NCBI RefSeq assembly: GCF_038396675.1
Contig: NC_088920.1
Span: 73,239,501 to 73,303,500, forward strand
Source of the DNA: Hydra vulgaris
Taxonomy: Eukaryota > Cnidaria > Hydrozoa > Anthoathecata > Hydridae
Reading direction: 5' to 3'
DNA: 64,000 nucleotides
Part shown: positions 7,559 through 15,702 of the stretch, one piece after another
Layout: the number at the start of each line of letters is the position of its first letter
Position numbering within the stretch: the stretch's first letter is position 1
Program-made: the position numbers and the translations under genes
The notes under the pieces: generated by a model
Seen by the model: only the letters and a program-made list of their open reading frames with translations
Database searches by the model: none
What the model was told of the DNA's origin: nothing

Positions 7559-8287
7559 TTAAAAAAATTGATTTACAATTTGAAAATGAATAAAACAAGG
7601 TTCAATAGTATAAAAATATTGTTTTTGGGACCAAGTTATATATTCCATGATTAAACGATATAATTTTCGTATTAAATGTATTTCGAGCTTTTTACGTGGA
7701 TCGGCAAAACAGGATATTTCTGTGAAAAGTAAATGAAATAAAGTAAAAAGATATCGTCTTTGAAGATAAAAAAAGGATAAACGTTTACTTATAAAAGGTA
7801 AATGATAATAAATATATATTTTATAATAGGTGTAAAACAATAATCGAATATTATCTGGATCTTTCCATTTGGTGAGTGGTAGTTTGGTTTTATCGAATAA
7901 ACAAACAATTTTTTCTCGCAATTGATCAAATTCAAATTGGATTCGTTCTTGTGCCAATCTTCTTTTACACAAATCTTTCATAGTGAGTTGGGATTGATTT
8001 TCATTGACAAATTTGTTTGTTTTATCCAATGTCAAATCATCAAAGTCAAAAAGATAATAAGAAAAATGTCGTTCTTCCATACTAAACCAGATGAGTGTTT
8101 GTTGTTGAAAGTTATCAATGTAAGAATAAATGTTTTCTAAATAATGACTAGCTTTTTTTGTTTCTTTGTCTATTTCTATAAACTTTTTTTCTCGTCCCAT
8201 ATGTCGATAAAGTTTTTGTAAAAAGTGACGAAGTGTAGCTTCTTCTTTATCAAGTATTCTTCTAATATTGCCCCAGTTGCTTCCTAT
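7559..8287 (-). CDS. LCxRKL-family protein, about 213 aa or longer
   Basis: An open frame from an ATG at 8200 encodes 213 residues with DLCKRRLAQERIQFEFDQL, the motif shared with genes at 7198, 30395, 44541 and 44974. The frame stays open upstream to about 8287 (RRILDKEEATLRHFLQKLY), so the true start is probably lost: at the leader-linked position the sequence reads AATAGG instead of an in-frame ATG. This is the only uninterrupted copy; the array relatives (29864-30364) are full of stops. Helical, aromatic-rich, function unknown. Confidence 0.6.
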   Translation of the reverse strand: MGSNWGNIRRILDKEEATLRHFLQKLYRHMGREKKFIEIDKETKKASHYLENIYSYIDNFQQQTLIWFSMEERHFSYYLFDFDDLTLDKTNKFVNENQSQLTMKDLCKRRLAQERIQFEFDQLREKIVCLFDKTKLPLTKWKDPDNIRLLFYTYYKIYIYYHLPFISKRLSFFYLQRRYLFTLFHLLFTEISCFADPRKKLEIHLIRKLYRLIMEYITWSQKQYFYTIEPCFIHFQIVNQFF

Positions 8288-8401
8288 TTTTTTTAATTAG
8301 CTGTCTAAAAAAAAAATTTACAAAATGAGTTAATACATTAAAAAAATTTGGGAAAAAATTATCGTTTTACAAGTAAAAAATTTTTTTTCCTAAAAAAAGA
8401 G

Positions 8402-8845
8402 TTAAATGAATTCTGGTTCTTGGGCACATTCAGGTGCTTCAGCTGGTTCTGGATTTTATAAATAAAATAGTTCTTGTTGTTTTGCTTCTACAACCGCACT
8501 TGGATATGCTGCGTTTGTTGGTGCATGTACAGGTGGTAGATTTTTAGCGATGCTTTCTTCATAAGTAGGAAGACGTGGTATTTTATTTTTGTATTTGTTA
8601 AAAATATCATTTCGATGAATTACTTTACACATGTTGAGTAAAAATTCCAATTTACTTTCTAAGCTTTCATGAATATTTCCATTATAATCTTCTATGGCAT
8701 TATCTTTGATATACTCTACAAGATCGTATGCGTTTTTTAATTTTTGTTTGATACCATGTGGAATTATTAACACAAATCTAATACTTCTAACGTTTTCGAA
8801 CGTGAGCTCATCAGTTATTTGTCTGAAAACTTCTACAGCATTCAT
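8402..8845 (-). pseudogene. Death-effector-domain (DED) protein, interrupted near the end
   Basis: Residues about 5-90 match the DED pattern: VFRQITDELTFENVRSIRF (helices 1-2), a charged middle, then KLEFLLNMCKVIHRNDIF (helices 5-6, the 'L..LL..I.R.D' region of FADD, caspase-8 and viral FLIPs). A Pro-rich tail follows (LPTYEESIAKNLPPVHAP). A TAA at 8456-8458 ends the 129-residue frame, but 17 further in-frame Pro/Glu-rich codons lead to a second TAA at 8402. The start ATG at 8845 sits behind the standard leader. DED proteins block or assemble caspase-8-type complexes; a FLIP-like role is inferred from the fold and from the neighbours. Confidence 0.6.
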
Positions 8846-8950
8846 TTTTTTTATTAGTTAATCTAAAAAAAATTAAGGGTTAATAATGTTAGATAAACAA
8901 CAAAAAACATTTAAAAAAATAGGATAAATAATTTTTTTACATAAAATATA

Positions 8951-9983
8951 TTATTGTATACTAATCGTAATAAATAAATTATTGGTAATAATAAATGGTT
9001 TTAGTTCTTCGTGTGAAATAAAATTCTTATTACCAACAGCTACATTATATTCGGTGGTAGGTTTATTAAATGAACTGTCGTCTAAAAGTTTAAGATAATT
9101 ATTGTTGGTAGTAGTACGAGTAAAAAATTGATCTTTATTTCTCAAGGTGATATTGACATTTTTGGTAAAAGGCCATTGTAAAGCATCGTCCAGGTCACCT
9201 CTTAATAATTGAAAGTAAATGGCTAGTTTGTTGATGTCGGTACTTCGTGTATACACTTTTATACGATAACGGTAACCTTCTGATGTGTAAACGGGTTCTG
9301 TATAAAATGGTTCATCTGATAACAGCCTGAGATTCATTTGATCGAGTTTGATCAATTGCATGTCTTTAAAAACGTGTTGAATTACCTTGACTTCTTTAGG
9401 TTGTTGAATGGAATTTTTTAAAGCTAAGAATTCTGTGCTATTTTCTTCTGCGATATGATAAAGTTTTGTTATTTCTTGTTTGAGTTGTTCTGTATCTTGT
9501 TGATTTGCTAAAACCAACATGTTGTCATAAAAGAGACTTTTTAATTCTGCCATTTCTTGGTTCGTTTTTGCTAGGGTTTGTTGAAGTTTATCATTTTCTA
9601 CTTTTAAATTTTTAATTTCTTTTTCTTGAAGACTCTTCATTTTATTCATGATTTGTTTCATAGAAAGATTCAAATAATTTAAATTTTTCTTTTCGTCTTG
9701 AATGATTTGGTTCAAATAACGATTTTGTTGTTCTTTATAATATCGAAAGCAGATGACAGTGTTCATAATAATCTTGATCATCGATTTTGGTATTACAAAA
9801 AAAACATATTTTTTGTATATCTAGAAATTCGTAATCACATTCGTGGTTTAACAAATCTTGTACCTTTTTTTTACAGGTGAAACATTCATATTGTTCTGTA
9901 GAACAATCTGTTTGATGCTGTAAAAGTTCTACTGCATTAAATTCTTTGTCACAAAAACAGCAAGGATATATGTTGTTTGACAT
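8951..9983 (-). pseudogene. TRAF homologue: zinc fingers, coiled coil, MATH domain; one frameshift
   Basis: The first frame (9983-9735) holds three Cys/His fingers, for example CCFCDKEFNAVELLQHQTDC and YECFTCKKKVQDLLNHEC, as in TRAF-type zinc fingers. The second frame (to 8951) has a long coiled coil (KSLQEKEIKNLKVENDKLQ) and a C-terminal MATH/TRAF-C domain: FYTEPVYTSEGYRYRIKVYT, then LLRGDLDDALQWPF and SFNKPTTEYNVAVG. Overlap at 9735-9781 indicates one gene split by a single frameshift, although two proteins are possible. No RING finger. A TRAF without RING could act as a dominant-negative adaptor of TNF-receptor signalling; that is inference. Confidence 0.75.
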
Positions 9984-10053
9984 TTTTTTATTAGTTGCTG
10001 AAAAAAAAACATTTATTTATATAAAAACTATAAAAAAAATATACATGTCTTTT

Positions 10054-10251
10054 TTAACATAAAAGAATTAATAAATAAACAAAATTGCTCAATAAAACAT
10101 ATAAAAGAATAACAATATAGAGGTTCGTATCCATATCTTCTTGTTCTTCCAATATATTGTTAAAAGTTATATTTTCTACTTCTTTTTGTTCTTCATTTAA
10201 ATAATCACCAAACCCAGGAAACATATCTTCAAAATCATCATTATTATTCAT
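10054..10251 (-). CDS. Small acidic tail-anchored membrane protein
   Basis: 65 residues: an acidic N-terminal part (DDFEDMFPGFGDYLNEEQ) and one strongly hydrophobic C-terminal segment (LYIVILLYVLLSNFVYLLIL) fitting a tail anchor. The start at 10251 follows the leader. Tail-anchored proteins in such a cluster could sit on mitochondria or ER, like Bcl-2-type or MAVS-type proteins, but no BH motif is visible, so the role is open. Confidence 0.5.
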   Translation of the reverse strand: MNNNDDFEDMFPGFGDYLNEEQKEVENITFNNILEEQEDMDTNLYIVILLYVLLSNFVYLLILLC

Positions 10252-10303
10252 TTTTTTATTTTTTAGTTGTCTAAAAAAAGAAAAAAATTACAAAATAAAG
10301 TGA

Positions 10304-10485
10304 TCTTATTTTATCACAACTGTTCGTCTTATGCTGCAATATGATTCACGTCAGAGAAAAAAGGGTTCGTTTATGATGAAAGTGGCTTCAAACCCATGTG
10401 TTCTTATTGTCGAGTTTATTATTTAAAAAGTGATGATTGTTATTTATCAAGGTTTTCTAATTATTTTTCGTTTTTAGTTGACTAA
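10304..10485 (+). pseudogene. BIR-like (IAP) fragment
   Basis: This frame is open from the TGA at 10301 to the TAA at 10483 but has no evident start. It contains GFVYDESGFKPMCSYC, which has the exact spacing G-F-x-Y-x3-G-x5-C-x2-C of baculovirus-IAP-repeat domains. The later Trp, His and Cys of a full BIR are not clearly present (SDDCYLSRF follows). It runs on the plus strand between minus-strand death-domain-type genes. Its first part (TTVRLMLQY) recurs at about 11775. A remnant at best. Confidence 0.3.
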
Positions 10486-10516
10486 AAAAGAAAAAGATAT
10501 ATTTACAAATAAAAAA

Positions 10517-10843
10517 TTATAAATAAAGTTCAGGTAAATTGTCCATGTTATTAATAACGTCTAAAATAAAGTGCTCCCAATCTATTTCATTAAAGATCTC
10601 ATGAATTTCTTTTTCTATTTCTTCCACTTCTTTTTCCATTTCTTCTTCTAACATTTGTAATTTTAGTTCTTCAATGCAATCTGATTCTTCTTCCATTTTT
10701 TGTACTAATTGATCTAAATATTTTTCATAATCTTCCTCTGTTAATTCTTTCATTTCCATAAGTTCTTCTAAATTTTGTTCTTCTTCTTTTGTTAATAACA
10801 AGTCGTGATAACATATAGTGTCCTCATTAATATTTTCTCCATA
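10517..10843 (-). pseudogene. Acidic coiled-coil protein, start frameshifted
   Basis: From about 10801 an open frame encodes 94 residues, mostly Glu/Leu heptads (KEEEQNLEELMEMKELTEED, then LKLQMLEEEMEKEVEEIEKE), ending DWEHFILDVINNMDNLPELY. The leader-linked ATG at 10843 is one base out of frame with it. No domain beyond a coiled coil is evident. Position next to the death-domain genes suggests a signalling partner. Confidence 0.5.
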
Positions 10844-10923
10844 ACTAAGAGAAAAAATGTATAAAAGTCATAAAAATGTATAAAAGTATAAAAATGTATA
10901 AAAAAGAAAAAAAGTAAATAGGC

Positions 10924-10968
10924 TTAACATCCACAGTTTTTGATATATTGTTTTTTAATTTGTTTCAT
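10924..10968 (-). CDS. Possible 14-residue micro-ORF behind a leader
   Basis: An ATG at 10968 follows TTTTTCAG and CAAACTAATATATTAAAA, the usual leader form, and encodes MKQIKKQYIKNCGC. It is either a real micro-peptide or the remains of a longer gene. It is listed because the leader is well preserved. Confidence 0.25.
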   Translation of the reverse strand: MKQIKKQYIKNCGC

Positions 10969-11018
10969 TTTTAATATATTAGTTTGCTGAAAAATAATAA
11001 AAAAAAGTTACAAAAAAG

Positions 11019-11327
11019 TTATTGTAATATAAAGTTTTGTATTATTAACATGCATTCATCTATAATATTTAAAAGTTCTTGATTGTCACTTGAAAGATCC
11101 ATTTTCCAAGACCATAGTGAATCGAATAAAATACGTGCTGCTTGTATTTCTGTACCTTGTTTTTGATAAATTAAATTTAACAATCTATGAATTCTTTCAT
11201 TGCTGTTTTGATAGTCTTGCTGAATACATATAATTTCTCTTTTTTTAAAACCAAGATATTCTGCCAAAGATTCCCATTGCCATTGTAAACATTGAGCTAT
11301 TTTTAGTTTTAATTGCATAAAATTCAT
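11019..11327 (-). CDS. Death-domain protein, 102 aa, intact
   Basis: Residues about 6-90 fit the death-domain pattern: LKIAQCLQWQWESLAEYLGF (helices 1-2, with the L..IA..L...W..LA..LG signature), KREIICIQQDYQNSNERI (helices 3-4), then LLNLIYQKQGTE and ARILFDSLW (helices 4-6). The protein is little more than this one domain. The start at 11327 follows the leader. A single-domain death-fold protein could cap or block host death-domain complexes (FADD, MyD88, IRAK-type); inferred. Confidence 0.65.
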   Translation of the reverse strand: MNFMQLKLKIAQCLQWQWESLAEYLGFKKREIICIQQDYQNSNERIHRLLNLIYQKQGTEIQAARILFDSLWSWKMDLSSDNQELLNIIDECMLIIQNFILQ

Positions 11328-11359
11328 TTTTTTTTATTTGCTAAAAAAATATAAAAAAA

Positions 11360-11647
11360 TTAATACAAATAATTCAAAATAAATAATTTACATTGTTGTA
11401 ATTTAAATAAAAGTTCTTTATCGTCATTGTTTTTTTGCCAGCATGTTAAAATTGAATATAAATGTTTTTGGTCTTTATGACGAAATATAAAAAGAATTAA
11501 AATTTTTTTCATTTTATTAAAGTTTTAAATATAATTTTCATTGATGTTTTTAATAACGTTTCTTTTAAATCCTAATTCGATTGCCAATGGTTTCCATTGA
11601 TGATTTAATTCTTTGCATATCAAATTAATCATTTAATCATTAAACAT
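11360..11647 (-). pseudogene. Second death-domain gene, broken by stops
   Basis: In one frame I see ICKELNHQWKPLAIELGFKR and, after a TAA at 11525-11527, SILTCWQKNNDDKELLFKLQ. These match helices 1-2 and 4-6 of the neighbour at 11019. A further TAA lies at codon 5 after the leader-linked ATG (11647). Tandem duplication of a death-domain gene followed by decay is the simplest reading. Confidence 0.55.
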
Positions 11648-11865
11648 TTTTTCTTTTCTATTAAAAAAAGTTAATATTTTAAAAAAAATAAACAAAAAAA
11701 TAATATAGTAAAAAAAAAGACTACGGAAAAATTTTATTTTCTATAAAAAAATAATTTTATAAACTCATTTTATTACAACGGTTCGTCTTATGGTACAATA
11801 TGGTTCATAAAAAAATATACATAAAAAATGTTACAAACTTTACAAAGTTACAAACTTTACAAATT
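11648..11865. other. AT-rich spacer
   Basis: No gene. It holds a duplicate of the start of the BIR-like fragment (GTTCGTCTTATGGTACAATA at about 11781) and short ACAAACTTTACAAA repeats. Confidence 0.4.
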
Positions 11866-12426
11866 TTATAAATTTTCCGGATCTGGGCTCTCTAAAAAAA
11901 GAAAAAATAATTAAAAAATAATTTATATTTTTTTTATAAAAAAAAGGATCGAGTTTCACTTACGGGGAGAGTAGTCCCAGTGCGAGGGGCCGACTTCTCT
12001 ATTGGGTTCTGGTGGTGATCGTGGTGATCGTGGTGATAGTGGCGATCGTGGATACGGATTTTCTAAAAAAAGAAAATAGTTTAAAAAAAATGTATTTTTT
12101 TATTAATAAGAAAAATAGTAAAGTTAAAAAAAAACTTACGACGAGTCCGAGATAATCTTGTACGAACTACAAAATTTTCATTGACAAAATTTCTAAAATC
12201 GGTTAGTTTTTGCATTTCTTTTTCTAGAAAAAAATAGTATTATAAAAAATAATAAATTTTTCTTATAAAAATGAAAAAAACCATAAGAACAATTACCTCT
12301 TTTTGCGTTGTATGGAAATATTTGAGCGATAGGTTTTTTTTTTTCGTTTTGAACAATATAAAATTGATCATTAATACTGTCACTAAAAACTTCGTATTTA
12401 ATCTTGTTAATTGTGATATATCTCAT
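11866..12426 (-). CDS. Four-exon gene, Pro/Ser/Arg-rich product of 112 aa
   Basis: Exons 12426-12297, 12223-12140, 12062-11964 and 11891-11866 are separated by three introns with donors GTAATT, GTAAGT and GTAAGT and acceptors TTTTTTCTAG, TTTTTTTAG and TTTTTTTAG. The four exons total 339 bases and read in one frame to TAA. Product: N-terminal globular-looking part (MRYITINKIKYEVFSDS), then QKLTDFRNFVNENFVVRTRL, then SPLSPRSPRSPPEPN. The start follows TATTTTTAG. A damaged paralogue lies at 1-260. Function unknown; it is the clearest evidence of spliceosomal introns in the block. Confidence 0.75.
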
Positions 12427-12519
12427 TATTAAAACTAAAAATAATAGGTTTATTTAGAAATAATTACTCTATTTTTTATTGTAATAAATATAAATAGTTA
12501 TAAATATCATTTTTATAAA

Positions 12520-12861
12520 ATGCCTAAAATAAGGTATACTCCTAGATCATTAAACACTGTCAATATGGCACGTACAAAAACAACAGTTCCTAGAACAAAA
12601 AAAGCTGTTCAAACACAAACGAGTACAAAACAAAGTTCAACATCGACACAGACTGAAAATCAGTATTTACCGAGCAATTGTAAAAGAATATTATCGTGTT
12701 TACGAAGAACAAATAATCCTTATAAAGATAATAAAACAAATCGTAAACTTGGAAGAGTTGGTAAAAGAATAAAACGCTGGGTTCATACTGCTGAATCCTA
12801 TGTCGATATTAAACAACAATTAAAAGAAGCAAACATACGACGAAAAAATAGACAAAAATAA
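12520..12861 (+). CDS. Small basic core-like protein, 113 aa
   Basis: Intact relative of 358-774. Rich in Thr/Ser/Gln early (KAVQTQTSTKQSSTSTQTEN), then KRILSCLRRTNNPYKDNK, and a basic end (ANIRRKNRQK). The middle segment matches the C-terminus of the 2121/14194 proteins. Likely a nucleic-acid-binding structural protein by charge and context; unproven. Confidence 0.7.
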   Translation: MPKIRYTPRSLNTVNMARTKTTVPRTKKAVQTQTSTKQSSTSTQTENQYLPSNCKRILSCLRRTNNPYKDNKTNRKLGRVGKRIKRWVHTAESYVDIKQQLKEANIRRKNRQK

Positions 12862-13032
12862 TATATTTACAAAAAGAAATTTATATACAAAAAAAATTAT
12901 TGATATGAATAAACAGTGGGTGAAAAAAATAGTCTTTTTAGTGTCTTTTTTAAATCGCTTCTTTTTTTCGAGCGGCTTTTTTTTTTTTTTTTTAAAAATG
13001 AAAAAAACGTTTTTTTAAAAAAACTAACATGT

Positions 13033-13386
13033 TTAATATAAAAAAGTGTATAAAAAAAGCTTACTTTTTTTTACAGAGATTTTTAGAGTTGTTTCTGTAA
13101 ATTCTAATGGAGCTTCGTCTTCCATTTCTTTTTCAGCTTCTTTTGGAGGTTTGGTTTGACTTTTTATGATAAAGTCTATTTTATCTGGATCGTTAATAAA
13201 AATATTGAAATCCAATACTGGATCATCTTCTATTAAAATAACTGAATCGTCATCACTTACAACGATTTCTTGTTCTTCTTCTAAAATCAGTTCATTTTCT
13301 TTAAAATTTATTTCTTTTCTAACGATTTCCTCGTCTAGAAAATATTTTGTTTTTTTTACCGACCTTTTTGTTAATGTTTTTGTCCT
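13033..13386 (-). pseudogene. Acidic-core protein, second copy, start lost
   Basis: Paralogue of 687-1223. Where that copy has ATG this one has AGG (13386-13384). It keeps TKRSVKKTKYFLDEEI and VILIEDDPVLDFNIF. A GTAAGC donor-like site (13064-13059) sits at the place of the exon 1 end in the other copy, but I cannot assign exon 2 with confidence. The region 12862-13032 downstream holds only A/T runs. Confidence 0.55.
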
Positions 13387-13667
13387 TTTTGATTTTGTTA
13401 ACAAAAAAAACACGCTTTTTATGTATAAAATTTAATCTCTACAGATTAAAGCGAAATAATAGCTAAAGTGATGCAACTTTATGCAATAAAAAGAAAATGC
13501 TGTGTCATGTTAGTCAAAATTAGAAACTTTTAATAGCGCTTTTATGAACAAGATTAAAGAGATTAAAATACGGAGTAAACAACTTTTTAAAAACACTGTG
13601 AAGAAAAAAACTCTGCGTAAAGTATTAAAATAACATGTTAAATGAATTCAAAACTCCATGAACCATC
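13387..13667. other. Conserved noncoding spacer, second copy
   Basis: Matches 1224-1504 with scattered changes; no gene seen. Confidence 0.5.
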
Positions 13668-13760
13668 ACGTCGACGTAGCATAGTGTATTCGATCGCCGC
13701 ACTATGTTTCTAACGCCATGACATTAGACCGTTGAGGGTTCGATTCTCGGTGAAGGTAGT
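13668..13760 (+). other. tRNA-like element, copy 2
   Basis: TAGCATAGTGT (13677-13687) and GGTTCGATTCT (13737-13747) keep the 60-base spacing of the first copy. Substitutions in the hairpin loop and T-arm have accumulated while the box sequences are mostly kept. Confidence 0.45.
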
Positions 13761-13773
13761 AGAAAGTTTAGTT

Positions 13774-13889
13774 AGTTATATGTTAAAAATATCAAGCCGA
13801 CGAAAGTAGACTTGGTAATGTATGTCTAGATAGTTATATGTTAAAAATATCAAGCCGACGAAAGTTGACTTGGTAATGTATGTGGAGTG
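13774..13889 (+). repeat. Two tandem 58-bp repeats
   Basis: Units start at 13774 and 13832 and contain AGTTATATGTTAAAAATATC and AAGCCGACGAAAGT. They occupy the place of the 51-bp array of the first block. Confidence 0.85.
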
Positions 13890-14193
13890 TGTGAGAACGA
13901 GTGAGCGCACGAGTGTGTGAGTAAGCAGGCTAAGGATTAAGGCAGGATTAAGTAAGTTAAGTAAGGACTAAGTAAGTAAGTAAGAAAAAAATACGGCCGT
14001 ATAAAATATAAAGACTGTAAGAAAAAAACACAAGTAAGTAGGCCTACTAAGATAAAGTAAAGACAGAATAAGTAAGGTTGTGTTAGGGTGACACTATGTT
14101 TTTTTATCTTGTAAAAAAAAGATATAAAAAAAATACAAGTCAAAAAAAGTTAAAGTCGAAAAAAAGTTAAAGTCAAAAAAGTTAAAGTCAAAA
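13890..14193 (+). promoter_or_regulatory. Candidate promoter region, second copy
   Basis: Same order as 1812-2120: GAGTGTGTGAGAACGAGTGA, TAAG repeats, palindrome ATACGGCCGTAT at 13991-14002 merging with TATAAAATATAAAG, then tracts of AAAGTCAAAAAAGTT up to the ATG at 14194. Confidence 0.45.
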
Positions 14194-14616
14194 ATGGCTG
14201 CAGATGATATTGATTTTTCCCGTATGATTGTAAGACGGAATTTATTTTCAACACCTTCCTATAAAAGCAATCTGAGACCTAAATATACATCTAAATTACC
14301 CAAATATACAGTAGATGGAAAATGGCCTTTTCATAGGGATGCTTTTTTTGAATTTTTTGATAGGACCTCTTTTGATGAAAACGAGTTAACCGATCCCAAT
14401 AATACAGAACTAAGAGCTCTAAGACGTAGAAGAGTTAAGAAAAATTTGAAAAAAATAAAGCGTCAATATTGTAGAAAAGCACTGATGTGTTATCGAAAAA
14501 CGAAAAGCAAGTATATAAATAATAAATAAAATCGCGAAATGAATCGAGTAGGAAAACCGATATATCGTTTTGTTTTAACAAAAGTGGATCGCGATAAACA
14601 CAGAAACATTTATTAA
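14194..14616 (+). pseudogene. Basic core-like protein, copy with nonsense codon
   Basis: Copy of 2121-2543. A TAA at 14527-14529 replaces the CAA of the other copy, cutting the product to 111 residues; the frame beyond is open and conserved to the original TAA at 14614-14616. The shortened protein still has RRRRVKKNLKKIKRQY. Confidence 0.7.
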
Positions 14617-14619
14617 AAA

Positions 14620-14823
14620 ATGAGACATAGAAGACATAGAGGTCATAGAAATGCTAGAAGATATATTTTTGTTCATCGAAAATCGAAACCTAATCCTAGA
14701 CCTTATCATTCTTTAATCGGTAAAGGACGAAAACGTATACTTAGAAAACGCGGTAAAGGTATCCTTGGTAACCTATTAGGAAATATACCCGTACTTGGTG
14801 GAGTATTTAAAACTATATTTTAA
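14620..14823 (+). CDS. Adenovirus core-X-like basic/amphipathic peptide, 67 aa
   Basis: An intact example: head MRHRRHRGHRNARRYIF, middle GKGRKRILRKRGKG, tail ILGNLLGNIPVLGGVFKTIF. The basic head plus Gly-rich hydrophobic tail is the architecture of adenovirus protein X and, in the tail, of membrane-lytic protein VI-type helices. It begins three bases after its upstream neighbour's original stop. Probably a DNA-condensing core peptide; the family assignment rests on architecture, not on alignment. Confidence 0.6.
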   Translation: MRHRRHRGHRNARRYIFVHRKSKPNPRPYHSLIGKGRKRILRKRGKGILGNLLGNIPVLGGVFKTIF

Positions 14824-14883
14824 TCGGATTAAAAAACATGTATAGAAAAGCTCAACTCTGTAAAACGTTTATTTACAAAAAGA

Positions 14884-15246
14884 ATGAATTCAACAGTGTG
14901 TAAACACGCCAAAAGAAAAAGTCACATTAAAAAATATTGTGACAAATGTTTTGTGCAAAGAATGAAAAAACACGTTCAAGAAAATTTAAAAGAATATCAA
15001 TGGTTGTTTGAAGATATGAAAAAACATAAGAACGACGAGTTAAAAAATTTACGAACTGACACGAGTGCGTTTGGAGATTACATTTTGACTTATGAGTATA
15101 AAAACGGCATTGTTGAAATCATATCTGGCGACAAAAAAAATGGACACACAAAAACATCCACTTTTTTTGGTGGTTTTGTATTAGATTTTGATATTATAAA
15201 TAAAATATATAGTATATCACATATATATGACGGTGTTTTTTTGTAG
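14884..15246 (+). CDS. Cys/His N-terminal small protein, second copy
   Basis: 120 residues; CKHAKRKSHIKKYCDKCF at the N-terminus as in 3130-3516. One T fewer in the run near the end brings the stop forward, losing the last eight residues of the other copy. A 150-base AT-rich spacer follows. Confidence 0.6.
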   Translation: MNSTVCKHAKRKSHIKKYCDKCFVQRMKKHVQENLKEYQWLFEDMKKHKNDELKNLRTDTSAFGDYILTYEYKNGIVEIISGDKKNGHTKTSTFFGGFVLDFDIINKIYSISHIYDGVFL

Positions 15247-15396
15247 GCAATAAAATACCAAAAATATATTGATAAAAAAAATATTTAATAGTGTTTTTTC
15301 TGTTTTTTTTTAAAAAAAAAGTACTATAAATTTGTTTGTTTTGAAATAAAAAAATTCATTTGAAGAAAAAAAATTCATTTGAAATAAACAAAAAAA

Positions 15397-15702
15397 ATGG
15401 AGTTTAAAACTTGTTTAAACGAATTTTATAGCTCTGTTATGAATGTAGAAGTTTCCAAGTTTGAAGCTTGCGATAGTTTAAAACAAATTGAAGGCAATTT
15501 TAAATTAGTATTTCGACTGGATGGAAGTAAACAAATCAAAGTAACTCGTGTTAATAATAAAGCCCATATTGATTTTTTTTATGGTGAAAACAACCACATT
15601 TGTTCCACATTTGAAATGAATTATGAAGACTTTGTTGATGTTATTAAAGAGACATTTAACATTTGGCAACTTAAAGAAGCAGACATAAAAAATGACTTTT
15701 GA
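15397..15702 (+). CDS. PC4-like small protein A, 101 aa
   Basis: Residues about 30-95 have a strand/strand/strand/helix order: EGNFKLVFRLDGSKQIKVTR, NKAHIDFFYG, then FEMNYEDFVDVIKETFNIW. This resembles the PC4/p15 single-stranded-DNA-binding fold (V...G...I-D-h-Y...GhxL...hxxL). The neighbouring gene at 15692 overlaps its last 11 bases and is a diverged duplicate. PC4-like proteins act in transcription and replication; assignment is tentative. Confidence 0.5.
   Translation: MEFKTCLNEFYSSVMNVEVSKFEACDSLKQIEGNFKLVFRLDGSKQIKVTRVNNKAHIDFFYGENNHICSTFEMNYEDFVDVIKETFNIWQLKEADIKNDF

Noticed and set aside
8284-8286. ATA as start of the 7559-8287 gene
   Set aside because: On checking the phase, this ATA is not in frame with the conserved protein; the true start is lost.
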